Shown piece by piece: positions 23,549 through 30,943 of a DNA stretch of 64,000 bases. Below the pieces are notes generated by a model that worked only from the letters and a program-made list of their open reading frames with translations, ran no database searches and was not told the DNA's origin. The first letter of the stretch is position 1. Each line of letters begins with the position of its first letter. Origin of the DNA: CAYSPG01 sp964432885 (GTDB taxonomy: Bacteria > Bacteroidota > Bacteroidia > AKYH767-A > OLB10); contig CAYSPG010000015.1 in NCBI GenBank assembly GCA_964432885.1, positions 1 through 64,000 of the forward strand. The letters run 5' to 3'. The translations under genes and the position numbers were made by a program.

Positions 23549-25408
23549 ATGCCCAGTACCATTATACCGGTAAAAGTTAAAATAGATAAACAGGATGTTA
23601 TCTATCGCAATTTGGTTGTAAATACTGTAATTGGCGGGCATCATCACTTTAGTTTTACATGGAATATTGGTAACCTAAAAAACGACCAGTCTTTTCAGCT
23701 AAGTGTTATTAAAAATAATATTGGCAAACATGTTTCCATCCAGTTTGACGAAAATAAATTTGTTGGCATTATAACTTCCATTTCAGTTGAAGATATTAAT
23801 AGTGCAACGCAGGCATTTGTGGTTTCAGGACAAAGTTTATCAATATTAATTGATGCAACACCTGAATGTGCTTCATACAATAAAAAATCACTTAGTGATA
23901 TTATAAAAGGTTCGCTTGACGGGGTACCATCCAATGTGCTTGAACAAAAAATAAAACCCGTTAACAGCGGATCACACCATTACATTACCCAATATAACGA
24001 AACCGATTTTCAGTTTTTGCAACGCATGAGTACACGTTTTGGCGAATGGTTTTATATTGACGGAAAAACTTTAGTGTTTGGCTCACCGGGCAGCAGCACT
24101 GCAACCTTAAATGCAGCAGCGGATATAAAAAATTTTGTGATACAGGGAAACCTGCAATCAACCAAACATGGCTTTAAGGCGTACGATGCAAGCAAAGGCG
24201 AAAATATTACCAAGAGTTCTTCGGCACTTGAATCATTAGGAAATGACTTCGCAGATGCAGTTGCAAGCAAAAGCAAAGAAGTGTACTCACGTACCACAGG
24301 CAGAGGCATGCACAGTTTTAATGCTGTAAACAAAGGCATGATTGAATCCATTGCTAAACTGCAAACAAGCCAAAAAACGACACAAACATTAATAGTACGT
24401 GGCGAAAGCAAGCACCCTGCTCTTAAAGCCGGAAGTAAATTTAAAATTAAAACTGCCAGTGGTACGTATGAATATATTGCCACAAGCGTGGTGCATTACA
24501 GTACACAGGGCGGGCATTACGAAAATAGTTTTTCGGCAGTTGCAGGTGGTGCCACTGTGCCTCCTTACACAAACCCAAATGTTTTCAGGCGGGCCGATTC
24601 TCAAAATGGTATTGTAAAAGAAAATCATGACAGCAAAGGGCTTGGACGGATAAAAGTACAACTTGCCTGGCAGCGCTCGTCTGAAATTACACCCTGGTTG
24701 CGCATATCATCACCACACGGTGGCGGTGGCAAGGGCATGCACTTTATTCCCGAAAAAGGGGAGGAGGTTATAGTTGATTTTGAAGGCGGTGATGTTGACA
24801 AGCCTTTTGTTGCAGGAACAGTTTATAATGGAGGCGCAAGCATCTCCTACTCTAATGCTGAAAACGATTTAAAAGTAATACAAACCCGCAGCGGACATGT
24901 TATTGAGTTGAATGATAAAGATGGTGCTGAAACCATAACCATAAAAGATAAAAACAACAACACGATAGAAATTAATACTGCAGAGGATAGCATTAATTTA
25001 ACTGCAAACAGCTCTATAAATTTGAATGCAACAACCATAAACATGATGGCTTCTGCCGGAATAACGATGAATGCCGGTGCAGCCATTGAAGGTGCTGCAG
25101 GCACTATGGTAACTTTTGGTGCGGGTGTTTCTAGTTCTTTTACATCAGCAAAGGATACAGTAATTTTAGCCGGTAAAATGTTATCAGCTTCCGGTGGTAA
25201 AAATGCAAAGTTTGCATCAGGCTCCGGTGCTATTGTTGAATTGGACGCTAAAGGCGAAGCTAAATTTAATAGCACTAAAAAAATGAGTATATCCTCAAAA
25301 GAATCTACGATCACAGGTAGTAGTAAGGCTTTGCTCACATCAAGCCAAACAACTGTTGAGGGAAGTTCTAAAGCTGTGGTTAAAGGCAGTCAAGTAAATA
25401 TTAGTTAA
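23549..25408 (+). CDS. tssI: T6SS spike protein VgrG/TssI
   Basis: This 619-residue protein forms the trimeric spike on the Hcp tube. The gp27-like base covers about residues 1-330, including the YNETDFQFLQRMSTRFGEWF motif. The gp5-like OB fold covers about 350-435, with GLGRIKVQLAW, WLRISSPHGG and GEEVIVDFEGGDVDKPFV. From about 440 onward a needle-like beta-helix is built of short repeats (TIEINTAEDSINLTANSSIN...). No extra enzymatic domain follows the helix, so effectors must ride on it or on the DUF4280 tip. The adjacent DUF4280 gene begins 17 bases downstream. Confidence 0.95.
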   Translation: MPSTIIPVKVKIDKQDVIYRNLVVNTVIGGHHHFSFTWNIGNLKNDQSFQLSVIKNNIGKHVSIQFDENKFVGIITSISVEDINSATQAFVVSGQSLSILIDATPECASYNKKSLSDIIKGSLDGVPSNVLEQKIKPVNSGSHHYITQYNETDFQFLQRMSTRFGEWFYIDGKTLVFGSPGSSTATLNAAADIKNFVIQGNLQSTKHGFKAYDASKGENITKSSSALESLGNDFADAVASKSKEVYSRTTGRGMHSFNAVNKGMIESIAKLQTSQKTTQTLIVRGESKHPALKAGSKFKIKTASGTYEYIATSVVHYSTQGGHYENSFSAVAGGATVPPYTNPNVFRRADSQNGIVKENHDSKGLGRIKVQLAWQRSSEITPWLRISSPHGGGGKGMHFIPEKGEEVIVDFEGGDVDKPFVAGTVYNGGASISYSNAENDLKVIQTRSGHVIELNDKDGAETITIKDKNNNTIEINTAEDSINLTANSSINLNATTINMMASAGITMNAGAAIEGAAGTMVTFGAGVSSSFTSAKDTVILAGKMLSASGGKNAKFASGSGAIVELDAKGEAKFNSTKKMSISSKESTITGSSKALLTSSQTTVEGSSKAVVKGSQVNIS

Positions 25409-25425
25409 CCTTACAAAATGCTTGT

Positions 25426-25785
25426 ATGGCAAAAGAGGATGAAATGGTTGTAGATGGTGCATCAGTAAAATGTACCATGGGAGATAAAAGTGCTCAACTT
25501 AAAGTTACCAGTAATTTTACTTATAAAATTGATGGTAAACCTGTTGCTACCATGATGGATTTTACACCTGCTAATTTTATGCCTCCTGTGGCTACGTTTG
25601 GTACATGCAAACCTTATAAAGCTGTACCGCCTCCCGGTTGTTTATGCACTGTAATTCCTGCAGGGCCTTGGGTAAATCCTTTTGCAAAAAAATTGATTGG
25701 AGGTAAACCTGCATTAAAAGGCGATGGCAAATTAATTTGTGCAAGAGCAGGTGGAATGATTACGTTTGATAATTCTGGGCAATGA
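25426..25785 (+). CDS. DUF4280 PAAR-like spike tip
   Basis: A 119-residue protein of the DUF4280 family, a PAAR-like fold that caps the VgrG spike. Recognisable features are VDGASVKCTMGD at the start, the FGTCKPYK segment, PGCLCTVIPAGPW, and C-terminal ALKGDGKLICARAGGMITF. The conserved Cys pattern is present. In many loci this domain is fused to a toxin; here the toxin (AHH nuclease) is a separate gene 10 bases downstream in another frame. The module most likely delivers that nuclease by non-covalent contact. Confidence 0.9.
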   Translation: MAKEDEMVVDGASVKCTMGDKSAQLKVTSNFTYKIDGKPVATMMDFTPANFMPPVATFGTCKPYKAVPPPGCLCTVIPAGPWVNPFAKKLIGGKPALKGDGKLICARAGGMITFDNSGQ

Positions 25786-25795
25786 TTTATTTGAA

Positions 25796-26509
25796 ATGGG
25801 AAAAACAGCAGATAAACCTAATCTTACTGAGTGCCCGAACTGTCACAATAAACCCCATGCTGCGAGTCTTGGGCTAATAGGAACTCATGTTGGAAGTGGA
25901 GGAACCTTAGGTGGAAATATCATGGAAAAATTTTACCCTTCATGGGGTAAGAGTGCAAAAGATCATCCATTATCAATTCCTAAACAAACAGGTTATGATA
26001 TAGCTCAAGCGCATCATCTTATATGTAGTGAGAGTTTGAACAATGATGAATGGGCCTTAGTTTGCGCAAATTTTGGTTACGATATTAACAGCGTAGAAAA
26101 TGGAGTTTTTCTTCCGGCTGACACTAAAGTTGCTTGTCAGCAGGCCATACCTTTGCATCGTGGAAATCATGGTAATACTGAAACTGAAGAGACCCCACCT
26201 TATGTTGAGACAGTTAAAAACCTTATTGAAACTATAAAGGACGATGCAATTGATGGAGATTATTGTGCTCAACCCAAAGAAGTGATTGACAAATTGAACA
26301 AAATAAGTTCGAGTCTTTGGAATGATGTAAAATTATTTACTTTGATTTTAACTTTTGATGGCCGTTCATTCTTAGCTGGGCAAATCGGATGTGGGAATCA
26401 TCACGGTGTAAAGAGAAAAAGAGACGATAATTCAGATTTCAAGAATTGCAGTCAAAACCGATTTCATAATATAGCAATTTTGCCATCTGAATATTTTAAA
26501 GAAAGATAA
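25796..26509 (+). CDS. AHH-family nuclease, probable T6SS effector
   Basis: A 237-residue predicted toxin. Motifs of the AHH family (HNH/endonuclease VII-like superfamily) are clear: AHH at 72-74, GYDIN at 94-98, NGVFLP at 102-107 and HRGNH at 121-125. The paired His residues and the late His are expected to bind the catalytic metal and cut DNA or RNA. A CPNCHNKPH segment at 13-21 may bind zinc. There is no signal peptide, as expected for a T6SS cargo delivered with the spike. It lies between the DUF4280 tip gene and two Imm11-like genes, the classical effector-immunity order. The start at 25796 leaves 10 bases after the DUF4280 stop. Confidence 0.85.
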   Translation: MGKTADKPNLTECPNCHNKPHAASLGLIGTHVGSGGTLGGNIMEKFYPSWGKSAKDHPLSIPKQTGYDIAQAHHLICSESLNNDEWALVCANFGYDINSVENGVFLPADTKVACQQAIPLHRGNHGNTETEETPPYVETVKNLIETIKDDAIDGDYCAQPKEVIDKLNKISSSLWNDVKLFTLILTFDGRSFLAGQIGCGNHHGVKRKRDDNSDFKNCSQNRFHNIAILPSEYFKER

Positions 26510-26524
26510 TAAATATCAATTTAT

Positions 26525-27112
26525 ATGAGCATAGATTCCGAGTATTATAGAATGCATAGGAGTAATGTAAACGACATTCCTTTATTGGTAGCTGATAAAG
26601 GTTGTCCAACATATTTATCTTCTAAGAAACTGGTAGAAAACCCAGCCACGCTCTTATTCACTTTAGGAAGTCCAATTCCTAAGAGCCCAATCATGGCAGA
26701 CTATCATTCGTCTCCAAAATCCATAATCTCAAAAAAGATATATGATATTTTAAAAGACATGAACCTCTTCAATGTTCAATTGTTGCCTGCTAAAATTCGT
26801 ATTTCAAATGATCTAATTATAGATGATTACTGGGCAATTCATATTTGCAATTTTATTCAATGTGTGGATATTAATTTATCAGATTGTAAAGTTGGAGAAA
26901 CTTCTTTACTTGATGTAAAAAAAATAATCTTAGACAGGAAAATCATGGACTCTATTCCATCCGCTCAACGACTAGTATTTCGTTTAAAAGAGGACAGAGC
27001 ATTCCAATTAGTCCATAAATCAATTGTTCAAAAAATTATGGACATCAATCCAACTGGTATTAAATTTACTCCAATCGAAGATTGGCACACTGGGAGTTTT
27101 TTTGAAAACTAA
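26525..27112 (+). CDS. Imm11-like (DUF1629) immunity protein, copy 1
   Basis: A 195-residue cytoplasmic protein. The layout recalls the Imm11 / MXAN_0049 (DUF1629) family, which is repeatedly found beside AHH nucleases: an ADYHSSPKSIISKKIYDILK segment, then FNVQLLPAKI, a strand with WAIHICNFIQCVD, a later AQRLVFRL, and a closing TGIKFTPIEDW. It follows the nuclease by 15 bases and is followed after one base by a second protein of the same type. It is presumed to bind and neutralise the AHH nuclease. Family assignment is by pattern, with moderate certainty. Confidence 0.7.
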   Translation: MSIDSEYYRMHRSNVNDIPLLVADKGCPTYLSSKKLVENPATLLFTLGSPIPKSPIMADYHSSPKSIISKKIYDILKDMNLFNVQLLPAKIRISNDLIIDDYWAIHICNFIQCVDINLSDCKVGETSLLDVKKIILDRKIMDSIPSAQRLVFRLKEDRAFQLVHKSIVQKIMDINPTGIKFTPIEDWHTGSFFEN

Positions 27113-27113
27113 A

Positions 27114-27671
27114 ATGGATATTTGGGAGCTAGTTTCGGATATTGGCTATACAAATTTTTCCTTCCCAATTTTGGAGGAAAAAAGTCAATTTAAAAAGTTT
27201 AATGAGGAGTACTTTGAAACATCACTTCTTGTTGGTGACAAATGGAAAAGGTTGGGAATGATTACTGGGGAACCGATGAAGCACCCGGATTTCTTTGAGG
27301 TTGAAGAAACTGGTGTTATTGCTGCAAGTGAAAAAGCTATCAATGTTTTAGAAAGACACCTTAATGACGCTGTTGAGCTGCTACCGATTGAAACTGACAT
27401 TGGAAAGTTCTACATACTTAACGTGACATATTTCATTGATTGTTTCAACAAAAGTAAATCTTTATTTACGGCATCCAATACAGGCACTGTTGTAAGTTAC
27501 ATAAAGTTGGAATTTAATGAAAAAAAAATTGGTGAGAGTGCAATATTTAAAATTCCTGAACTTCCTTATCGCATATTTCTATCAGATAAGATAGAAAGTC
27601 TGTGTAAAAGACAAAACTTAAGAGGCCTCGAATTTGACCCCGAATTAAATTTAGTTTGGTATCCGGAGTAG
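27114..27671 (+). CDS. Imm11-like (DUF1629) immunity protein, copy 2
   Basis: A 185-residue protein with the same order of segments as the gene just upstream: FEVEETGVIAASEKAINVLERHL, then DAVELLPIE, YILNVTYFIDCFN, GESAIFKIPELPYRIFLSDKI and LRGLEFDPELNLVW. This is closer to the standard Imm11 (DUF1629) pattern than copy 1. The ATG at 27114 starts one base after the upstream TAA, so the two are tightly coupled. It may be the cognate immunity protein, while copy 1 protects against a related toxin, or both may be needed. Confidence 0.75.
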   Translation: MDIWELVSDIGYTNFSFPILEEKSQFKKFNEEYFETSLLVGDKWKRLGMITGEPMKHPDFFEVEETGVIAASEKAINVLERHLNDAVELLPIETDIGKFYILNVTYFIDCFNKSKSLFTASNTGTVVSYIKLEFNEKKIGESAIFKIPELPYRIFLSDKIESLCKRQNLRGLEFDPELNLVWYPE

Positions 27672-27686
27672 TGTTATCTTTATGCT

Positions 27687-28364
27687 ATGCAAGAGCAAAA
27701 CAACTTTCAGTTTCCGATATTTACCATTGCAGAAGTAAAGCCACTTTTAAAAAAAGGAGAAAAAGTTTTTGCTTACGAAATAATTGTTGCTGATGATAAA
27801 GGAAAAAAATTTACTATCCATGACAATAAAGGAACCGATTTATCCAACTACATTGGAGTTAAAGCGCAGTTCCTTCTCGAAATAACACAAGGCAGTTTTG
27901 AGTATAAAAATGATGATGGTAAAGTTCCTGAAGATACTATGGCATTTAGCTATCAGTGGTTAAAACGGCCTTATGAATTTTTTCCTGAATTGGAAAAATT
28001 AAAATCAATAGTGCGTGAGTCAAGTGGCGCTGAAGAAGAAAAACTAAGAGAAGATTTTGAAACAACTGCTGAAAAAAAATTTAAAGAATGGGGCATAGGT
28101 GGGTTAAACATTGGTGTTTATGATGCCAAACCATTATTGAAATCAGAAGCAGGAATTTTTTTTCTGAACGAATATGAGTTTGAAGAAGAGCTGGAATACA
28201 TGGAGCTTAACGAAGAAGTTTATATCAGGATAGAGAGATTGTACTTAAGGGGTGTTAATCCGTTGGCCAAAGGAGAAGAAAAAGTGTTCCATGACAAGGT
28301 TGAACAAGTTAAAGAAGAAGAAAAGAAAGAATCTCCTAAACGCAGATTCACCTTTTTAGACTAA
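27687..28364 (+). CDS. Unrecognised cytoplasmic protein in the effector module
   Basis: A 225-residue protein that I do not recognise. It has no signal peptide or membrane span. The first 95 residues look like a small sheet domain (VFAYEIIVADDKGKKFTIHD, FLLEITQGSFEYKN). A helical acidic middle follows, and the protein ends with a Lys/Glu-rich tail closing in PKRRFTFLD. That last motif is shared with the C-termini of TssK (PKKGFSFRVD) and of the DUF4123 protein encoded next (PERKWNFLIE). Position between the immunity genes and DUF4123 suggests an accessory or second adaptor for loading cargo. A weak -7-like TATCTTTA lies just upstream. Confidence 0.7.
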   Translation: MQEQNNFQFPIFTIAEVKPLLKKGEKVFAYEIIVADDKGKKFTIHDNKGTDLSNYIGVKAQFLLEITQGSFEYKNDDGKVPEDTMAFSYQWLKRPYEFFPELEKLKSIVRESSGAEEEKLREDFETTAEKKFKEWGIGGLNIGVYDAKPLLKSEAGIFFLNEYEFEEELEYMELNEEVYIRIERLYLRGVNPLAKGEEKVFHDKVEQVKEEEKKESPKRRFTFLD

Positions 28365-28417
28365 ATTATTTTATATTTACGTGGCTCAAAAAAGTGTAAT
28401 AAAAATCCGGCTGCAAA

Positions 28418-29041
28418 ATGAAACAGGTAAATGTGTATTCTATTCTAGATGCATCCAAAATATTTGGGGAGCCGGATAATGCACAATCATTGCAGGCAAA
28501 TTTTTTGAGCCTTTACTTAGGTCATAGTGAAGAGTTGCTTACCACGATAGCGCCTTATCTTTTTGCCTACCAGCCCGAGAGCGAGTTTGGAAAATGGCTT
28601 TTTGAAAAAGGATGGGGCAATGCATGGGGCGTTTTTGTTGAGGCAAATGTGAGTATTGAAGATCTGCGTTATCATTTCAGAAAATTTTTATTGATTAAAA
28701 CCGAAGACAACAAAGAGTTGTATTTCAGGTTTTACGATCCACCTGTGTTACGCATGTTTTTGCCAACATGCAATGCACACCAGTTAAAAGAATTTTTTGG
28801 TCCCATCAAAAAATTTTCGATGGAGGCCAATGACACCGGAAATGCTTTGGAGTTTACAATAGAAAATGGTACTTTAGTGACGCGGGAAATTGACAAACAA
28901 ACATTTGCCGAAGGTTTAAAGAACATTGAAAACCCTGCAACATTTATAGCAGATAAAAAAATAATTAACGAAGTAGAGAAAAACGATTACCCCTCCACCG
29001 ATGAAAAACCGGAACGGAAGTGGAATTTTTTGATTGAGTAA
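28418..29041 (+). CDS. DUF4123 T6SS effector adaptor/chaperone
   Basis: A 207-residue protein with the DUF4123 core: APYLFAYQPESEFGKWLFEKG, then GNAWGVFVEANVSIEDLRYHFRKF, then LYFRFYDPPVLRMFLPT and LKEFFGPIKKF. Family members (Tap/TEC) hold effectors and load them on VgrG before firing, and they stay in the producing cell. The usual gene position is between vgrG and the effector it serves. Here the next two genes encode peptidoglycan hydrolases, which are therefore its likely clients. The protein ends in PERKWNFLIE, a tail resembling that of TssK. Confidence 0.9.
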   Translation: MKQVNVYSILDASKIFGEPDNAQSLQANFLSLYLGHSEELLTTIAPYLFAYQPESEFGKWLFEKGWGNAWGVFVEANVSIEDLRYHFRKFLLIKTEDNKELYFRFYDPPVLRMFLPTCNAHQLKEFFGPIKKFSMEANDTGNALEFTIENGTLVTREIDKQTFAEGLKNIENPATFIADKKIINEVEKNDYPSTDEKPERKWNFLIE

Positions 29042-29054
29042 AACTATTTTATGT

Positions 29055-29975
29055 ATGCAACTAGATAGAATAACGGGAGCAGGAACGGACACTCATTTTG
29101 TTTTTGAACTTGATCCTGCTATCCATACTTTTTCTAAATTATCTTCTTATTATGGAATTCCAGAAAAGGCAATTCAACAAAACAATCCTAAAGCAAATCC
29201 CAATAAACTTCAATTAAAACAAAAAGTAAACGTTCCTGCGATAGACCCTCCTTCTCATGTATTTCCGACTGAGAAAACAATAGAAGGAAAAATTGTGAAT
29301 GCTACTCCTGTAAGTATTCGCATTCGGTGGAATAAGTCATCGTTAAGCAATATGATAGGTAGAGTTAAAAGAGGTGTTGATGTTAAAATGATAAACGAAG
29401 GAGTAATTGTAAGACTAACTGATTTGGACATTTCATGTAAAGGAGTGATTGAAGAAATGAAGCTACGTGGGTTAGTTAATACGACAGAGTTCTTCGGTTT
29501 CATTGATAAGGCAAATGTGATAAGTAAAGAGATTTCCTCGCAGGAAGTTGAACTTTTAGCCAAAATGATTTTTCTTGAACAGCGTGGTGTTGGACATGAT
29601 GCCATGGTTGCCGCTGCCTGGGTGGCAAGAAATCGCTTTGAAGATGGTTGGGGAAGCTATAATGATATATTAAACAAAGTTCAGTTTCAAGGACTGGGTC
29701 AGTCCTTTGACTCAAAGAAATTAAATGATATAGATAAAAGGAGCTGGGAGGACGCTATGAAAATTGCTATGGAGGTAATGATTGCGGGATCGTCTGATAG
29801 AAAAACGGAAGCTCTTTATTTCGGAAATGGAAAAAGAATAAAAGATATGATGGATAAATGTCAATTGAGTCAACCATCTACATTTTCATATACAACTATC
29901 GAAGGATCAAATATGAATGATAGTTTACATATTAGCAGAGGAAACTATCTTGACTGTACAATACCGAGTAATTAA
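29055..29975 (+). CDS. LysM plus SleB-type cell-wall hydrolase, probable T6SS effector
   Basis: A 306-residue protein without a signal peptide. A LysM-like peptidoglycan-binding domain lies at about residues 13-62 (FSKLSSYYGIPEKAIQQNNP and KLQLKQKVNVPA). The C-terminal half has the Hydrolase_2/SleB pattern (EVELLAKMIFLEQRG, then AAAWVARNRF and WGSYNDILN), with Glu175 as the likely catalytic acid of a lytic transglycosylase or amidase-like reaction. Lack of a signal peptide plus its place after the DUF4123 adaptor point to a T6SS cargo that attacks the target cell wall. A housekeeping role in letting the apparatus through the wall is less likely because it is not exported. The start could also be the TTG at 29034, overlapping the upstream stop. 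Confidence 0.8.
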   Translation: MQLDRITGAGTDTHFVFELDPAIHTFSKLSSYYGIPEKAIQQNNPKANPNKLQLKQKVNVPAIDPPSHVFPTEKTIEGKIVNATPVSIRIRWNKSSLSNMIGRVKRGVDVKMINEGVIVRLTDLDISCKGVIEEMKLRGLVNTTEFFGFIDKANVISKEISSQEVELLAKMIFLEQRGVGHDAMVAAAWVARNRFEDGWGSYNDILNKVQFQGLGQSFDSKKLNDIDKRSWEDAMKIAMEVMIAGSSDRKTEALYFGNGKRIKDMMDKCQLSQPSTFSYTTIEGSNMNDSLHISRGNYLDCTIPSN

Positions 29976-29993
29976 CTAATTAAAACAAATACT

Positions 29994-30389
29994 ATGTCAT
30001 TCACACTAAACACTACACAAAATCTCGAAGGCAATGCAACCTTCAAAAATGAAAAAGGAAACCATGAATGTGTTGAGTTTGTACAGCAGGCTGCCGGTGC
30101 AACAAAAACCACAACATGGACAAAAGGAATTAATGTTATGGAATCAAAAATTGGTGATATAGCCAAAGGTACGGTAATTGCCACTTTTGATTCCAATGGA
30201 AAATATCCAACAGAGTTTGGAAAAAGGCATGCCGCTGTTTATCTTTCTCATAGCGACAATGGAATTAAAGTTTATGATCAATGGAATGGGCAGGGAATGG
30301 TAAAAGAACGAACCATTCATTCTGACTTAAAGCTTTTACGCAAGTATGTTAATCGGGCAGAAAATTATTTTGTTGTAGAGTCAGTATAA
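29994..30389 (+). CDS. BPSL0067-family (NlpC/P60-like) peptidase, probable T6SS effector
   Basis: A 131-residue enzyme-like protein. The BPSL0067 pattern is visible: HECVEFVQ with Cys26 as nucleophile, W-T-K-G-I-N-V, KGTVIATF, KRHAAVYL with His79, and IKVYDQWNGQG (Asp95 region). This family belongs to the papain-like NlpC/P60/CHAP amidase group and is often found beside T6SS genes as small peptidoglycan amidases. No signal peptide is present. It lies 18 bases after the SleB-like hydrolase and 8 bases before tssE. No exported immunity protein is encoded nearby, which is odd for a wall-cutting effector. Confidence 0.8.
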   Translation: MSFTLNTTQNLEGNATFKNEKGNHECVEFVQQAAGATKTTTWTKGINVMESKIGDIAKGTVIATFDSNGKYPTEFGKRHAAVYLSHSDNGIKVYDQWNGQGMVKERTIHSDLKLLRKYVNRAENYFVVESV

Positions 30390-30397
30390 GTTGCTCA

Positions 30398-30919
30398 ATG
30401 CATACATATTATCGTCAGCCGTTAAATTTTTACGCACTTTCTCATGGTGCCGAATTTTTATGTCCTCAAAAGTGTGATAGCAAGCAATACCACAAACCGG
30501 GCGCTTGTAAAATATGCGGTAAAACTTTGGTAGAAACAAGTTTATCTTGTTCACTTAAAGATTCAATTGCTCAGCGAATCCACCTGATTTTAATTACCAA
30601 CCTTAACGAATTCCGTTACGATAAGCGGTTTGGTAATTTAATTTGGGATCATGATTTTGAAAACATAACTAACATTGGCGCATGGAAAGATAAGATGGCC
30701 AAAGCTGTAAGGGAAGTGGTTGAAAAATTTGAACCTCGTTTATTCAACCTTAAAACCTCACTTGAACTAACTGAAGAAGAATTTGTAACCAAAGAGAAGC
30801 ATGTACTTAAGAAAATAAAAAAGAGAGTAGAAATAAAAATTGAAGCACGGCTTAAAAAAACAAACGAAGAATTTTTTTTTAGAGAGCTTCTATATGTAAG
30901 TCCGCTTTGGATAGATTAG
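30398..30919 (+). CDS. tssE: T6SS baseplate protein TssE (gp25-like) with zinc ribbon
   Basis: A 173-residue protein. The gp25/TssE core starts at about residue 50 with SLKDSIAQRIHLILITNLNEFRYDKRFG, followed by the LIWDHDFENI segment. The protein belongs to the baseplate wedge, next to TssF and TssG, whose genes follow. The first 45 residues are additional: C22-P-Q-K-C26 and C37-K-I-C40, with KPGACKICGKTLV in between, form a zinc ribbon resembling heavy-metal-binding (HMBD) domains. Canonical TssE proteins start directly with the gp25 fold. The extension may bind zinc and a partner in the baseplate. Confidence 0.85.
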   Translation: MHTYYRQPLNFYALSHGAEFLCPQKCDSKQYHKPGACKICGKTLVETSLSCSLKDSIAQRIHLILITNLNEFRYDKRFGNLIWDHDFENITNIGAWKDKMAKAVREVVEKFEPRLFNLKTSLELTEEEFVTKEKHVLKKIKKRVEIKIEARLKKTNEEFFFRELLYVSPLWID

Positions 30920-30943
30920 CAGATGCTGATACAAACGTAATTT

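Noticed and set aside
25766..25796. Frameshift joining the DUF4280 protein to the AHH nuclease
   Set aside because: The DUF4280 domain is complete up to its normal end, and the nuclease has its own ATG 10 bases after the stop. Separate genes explain the sequence without an error.
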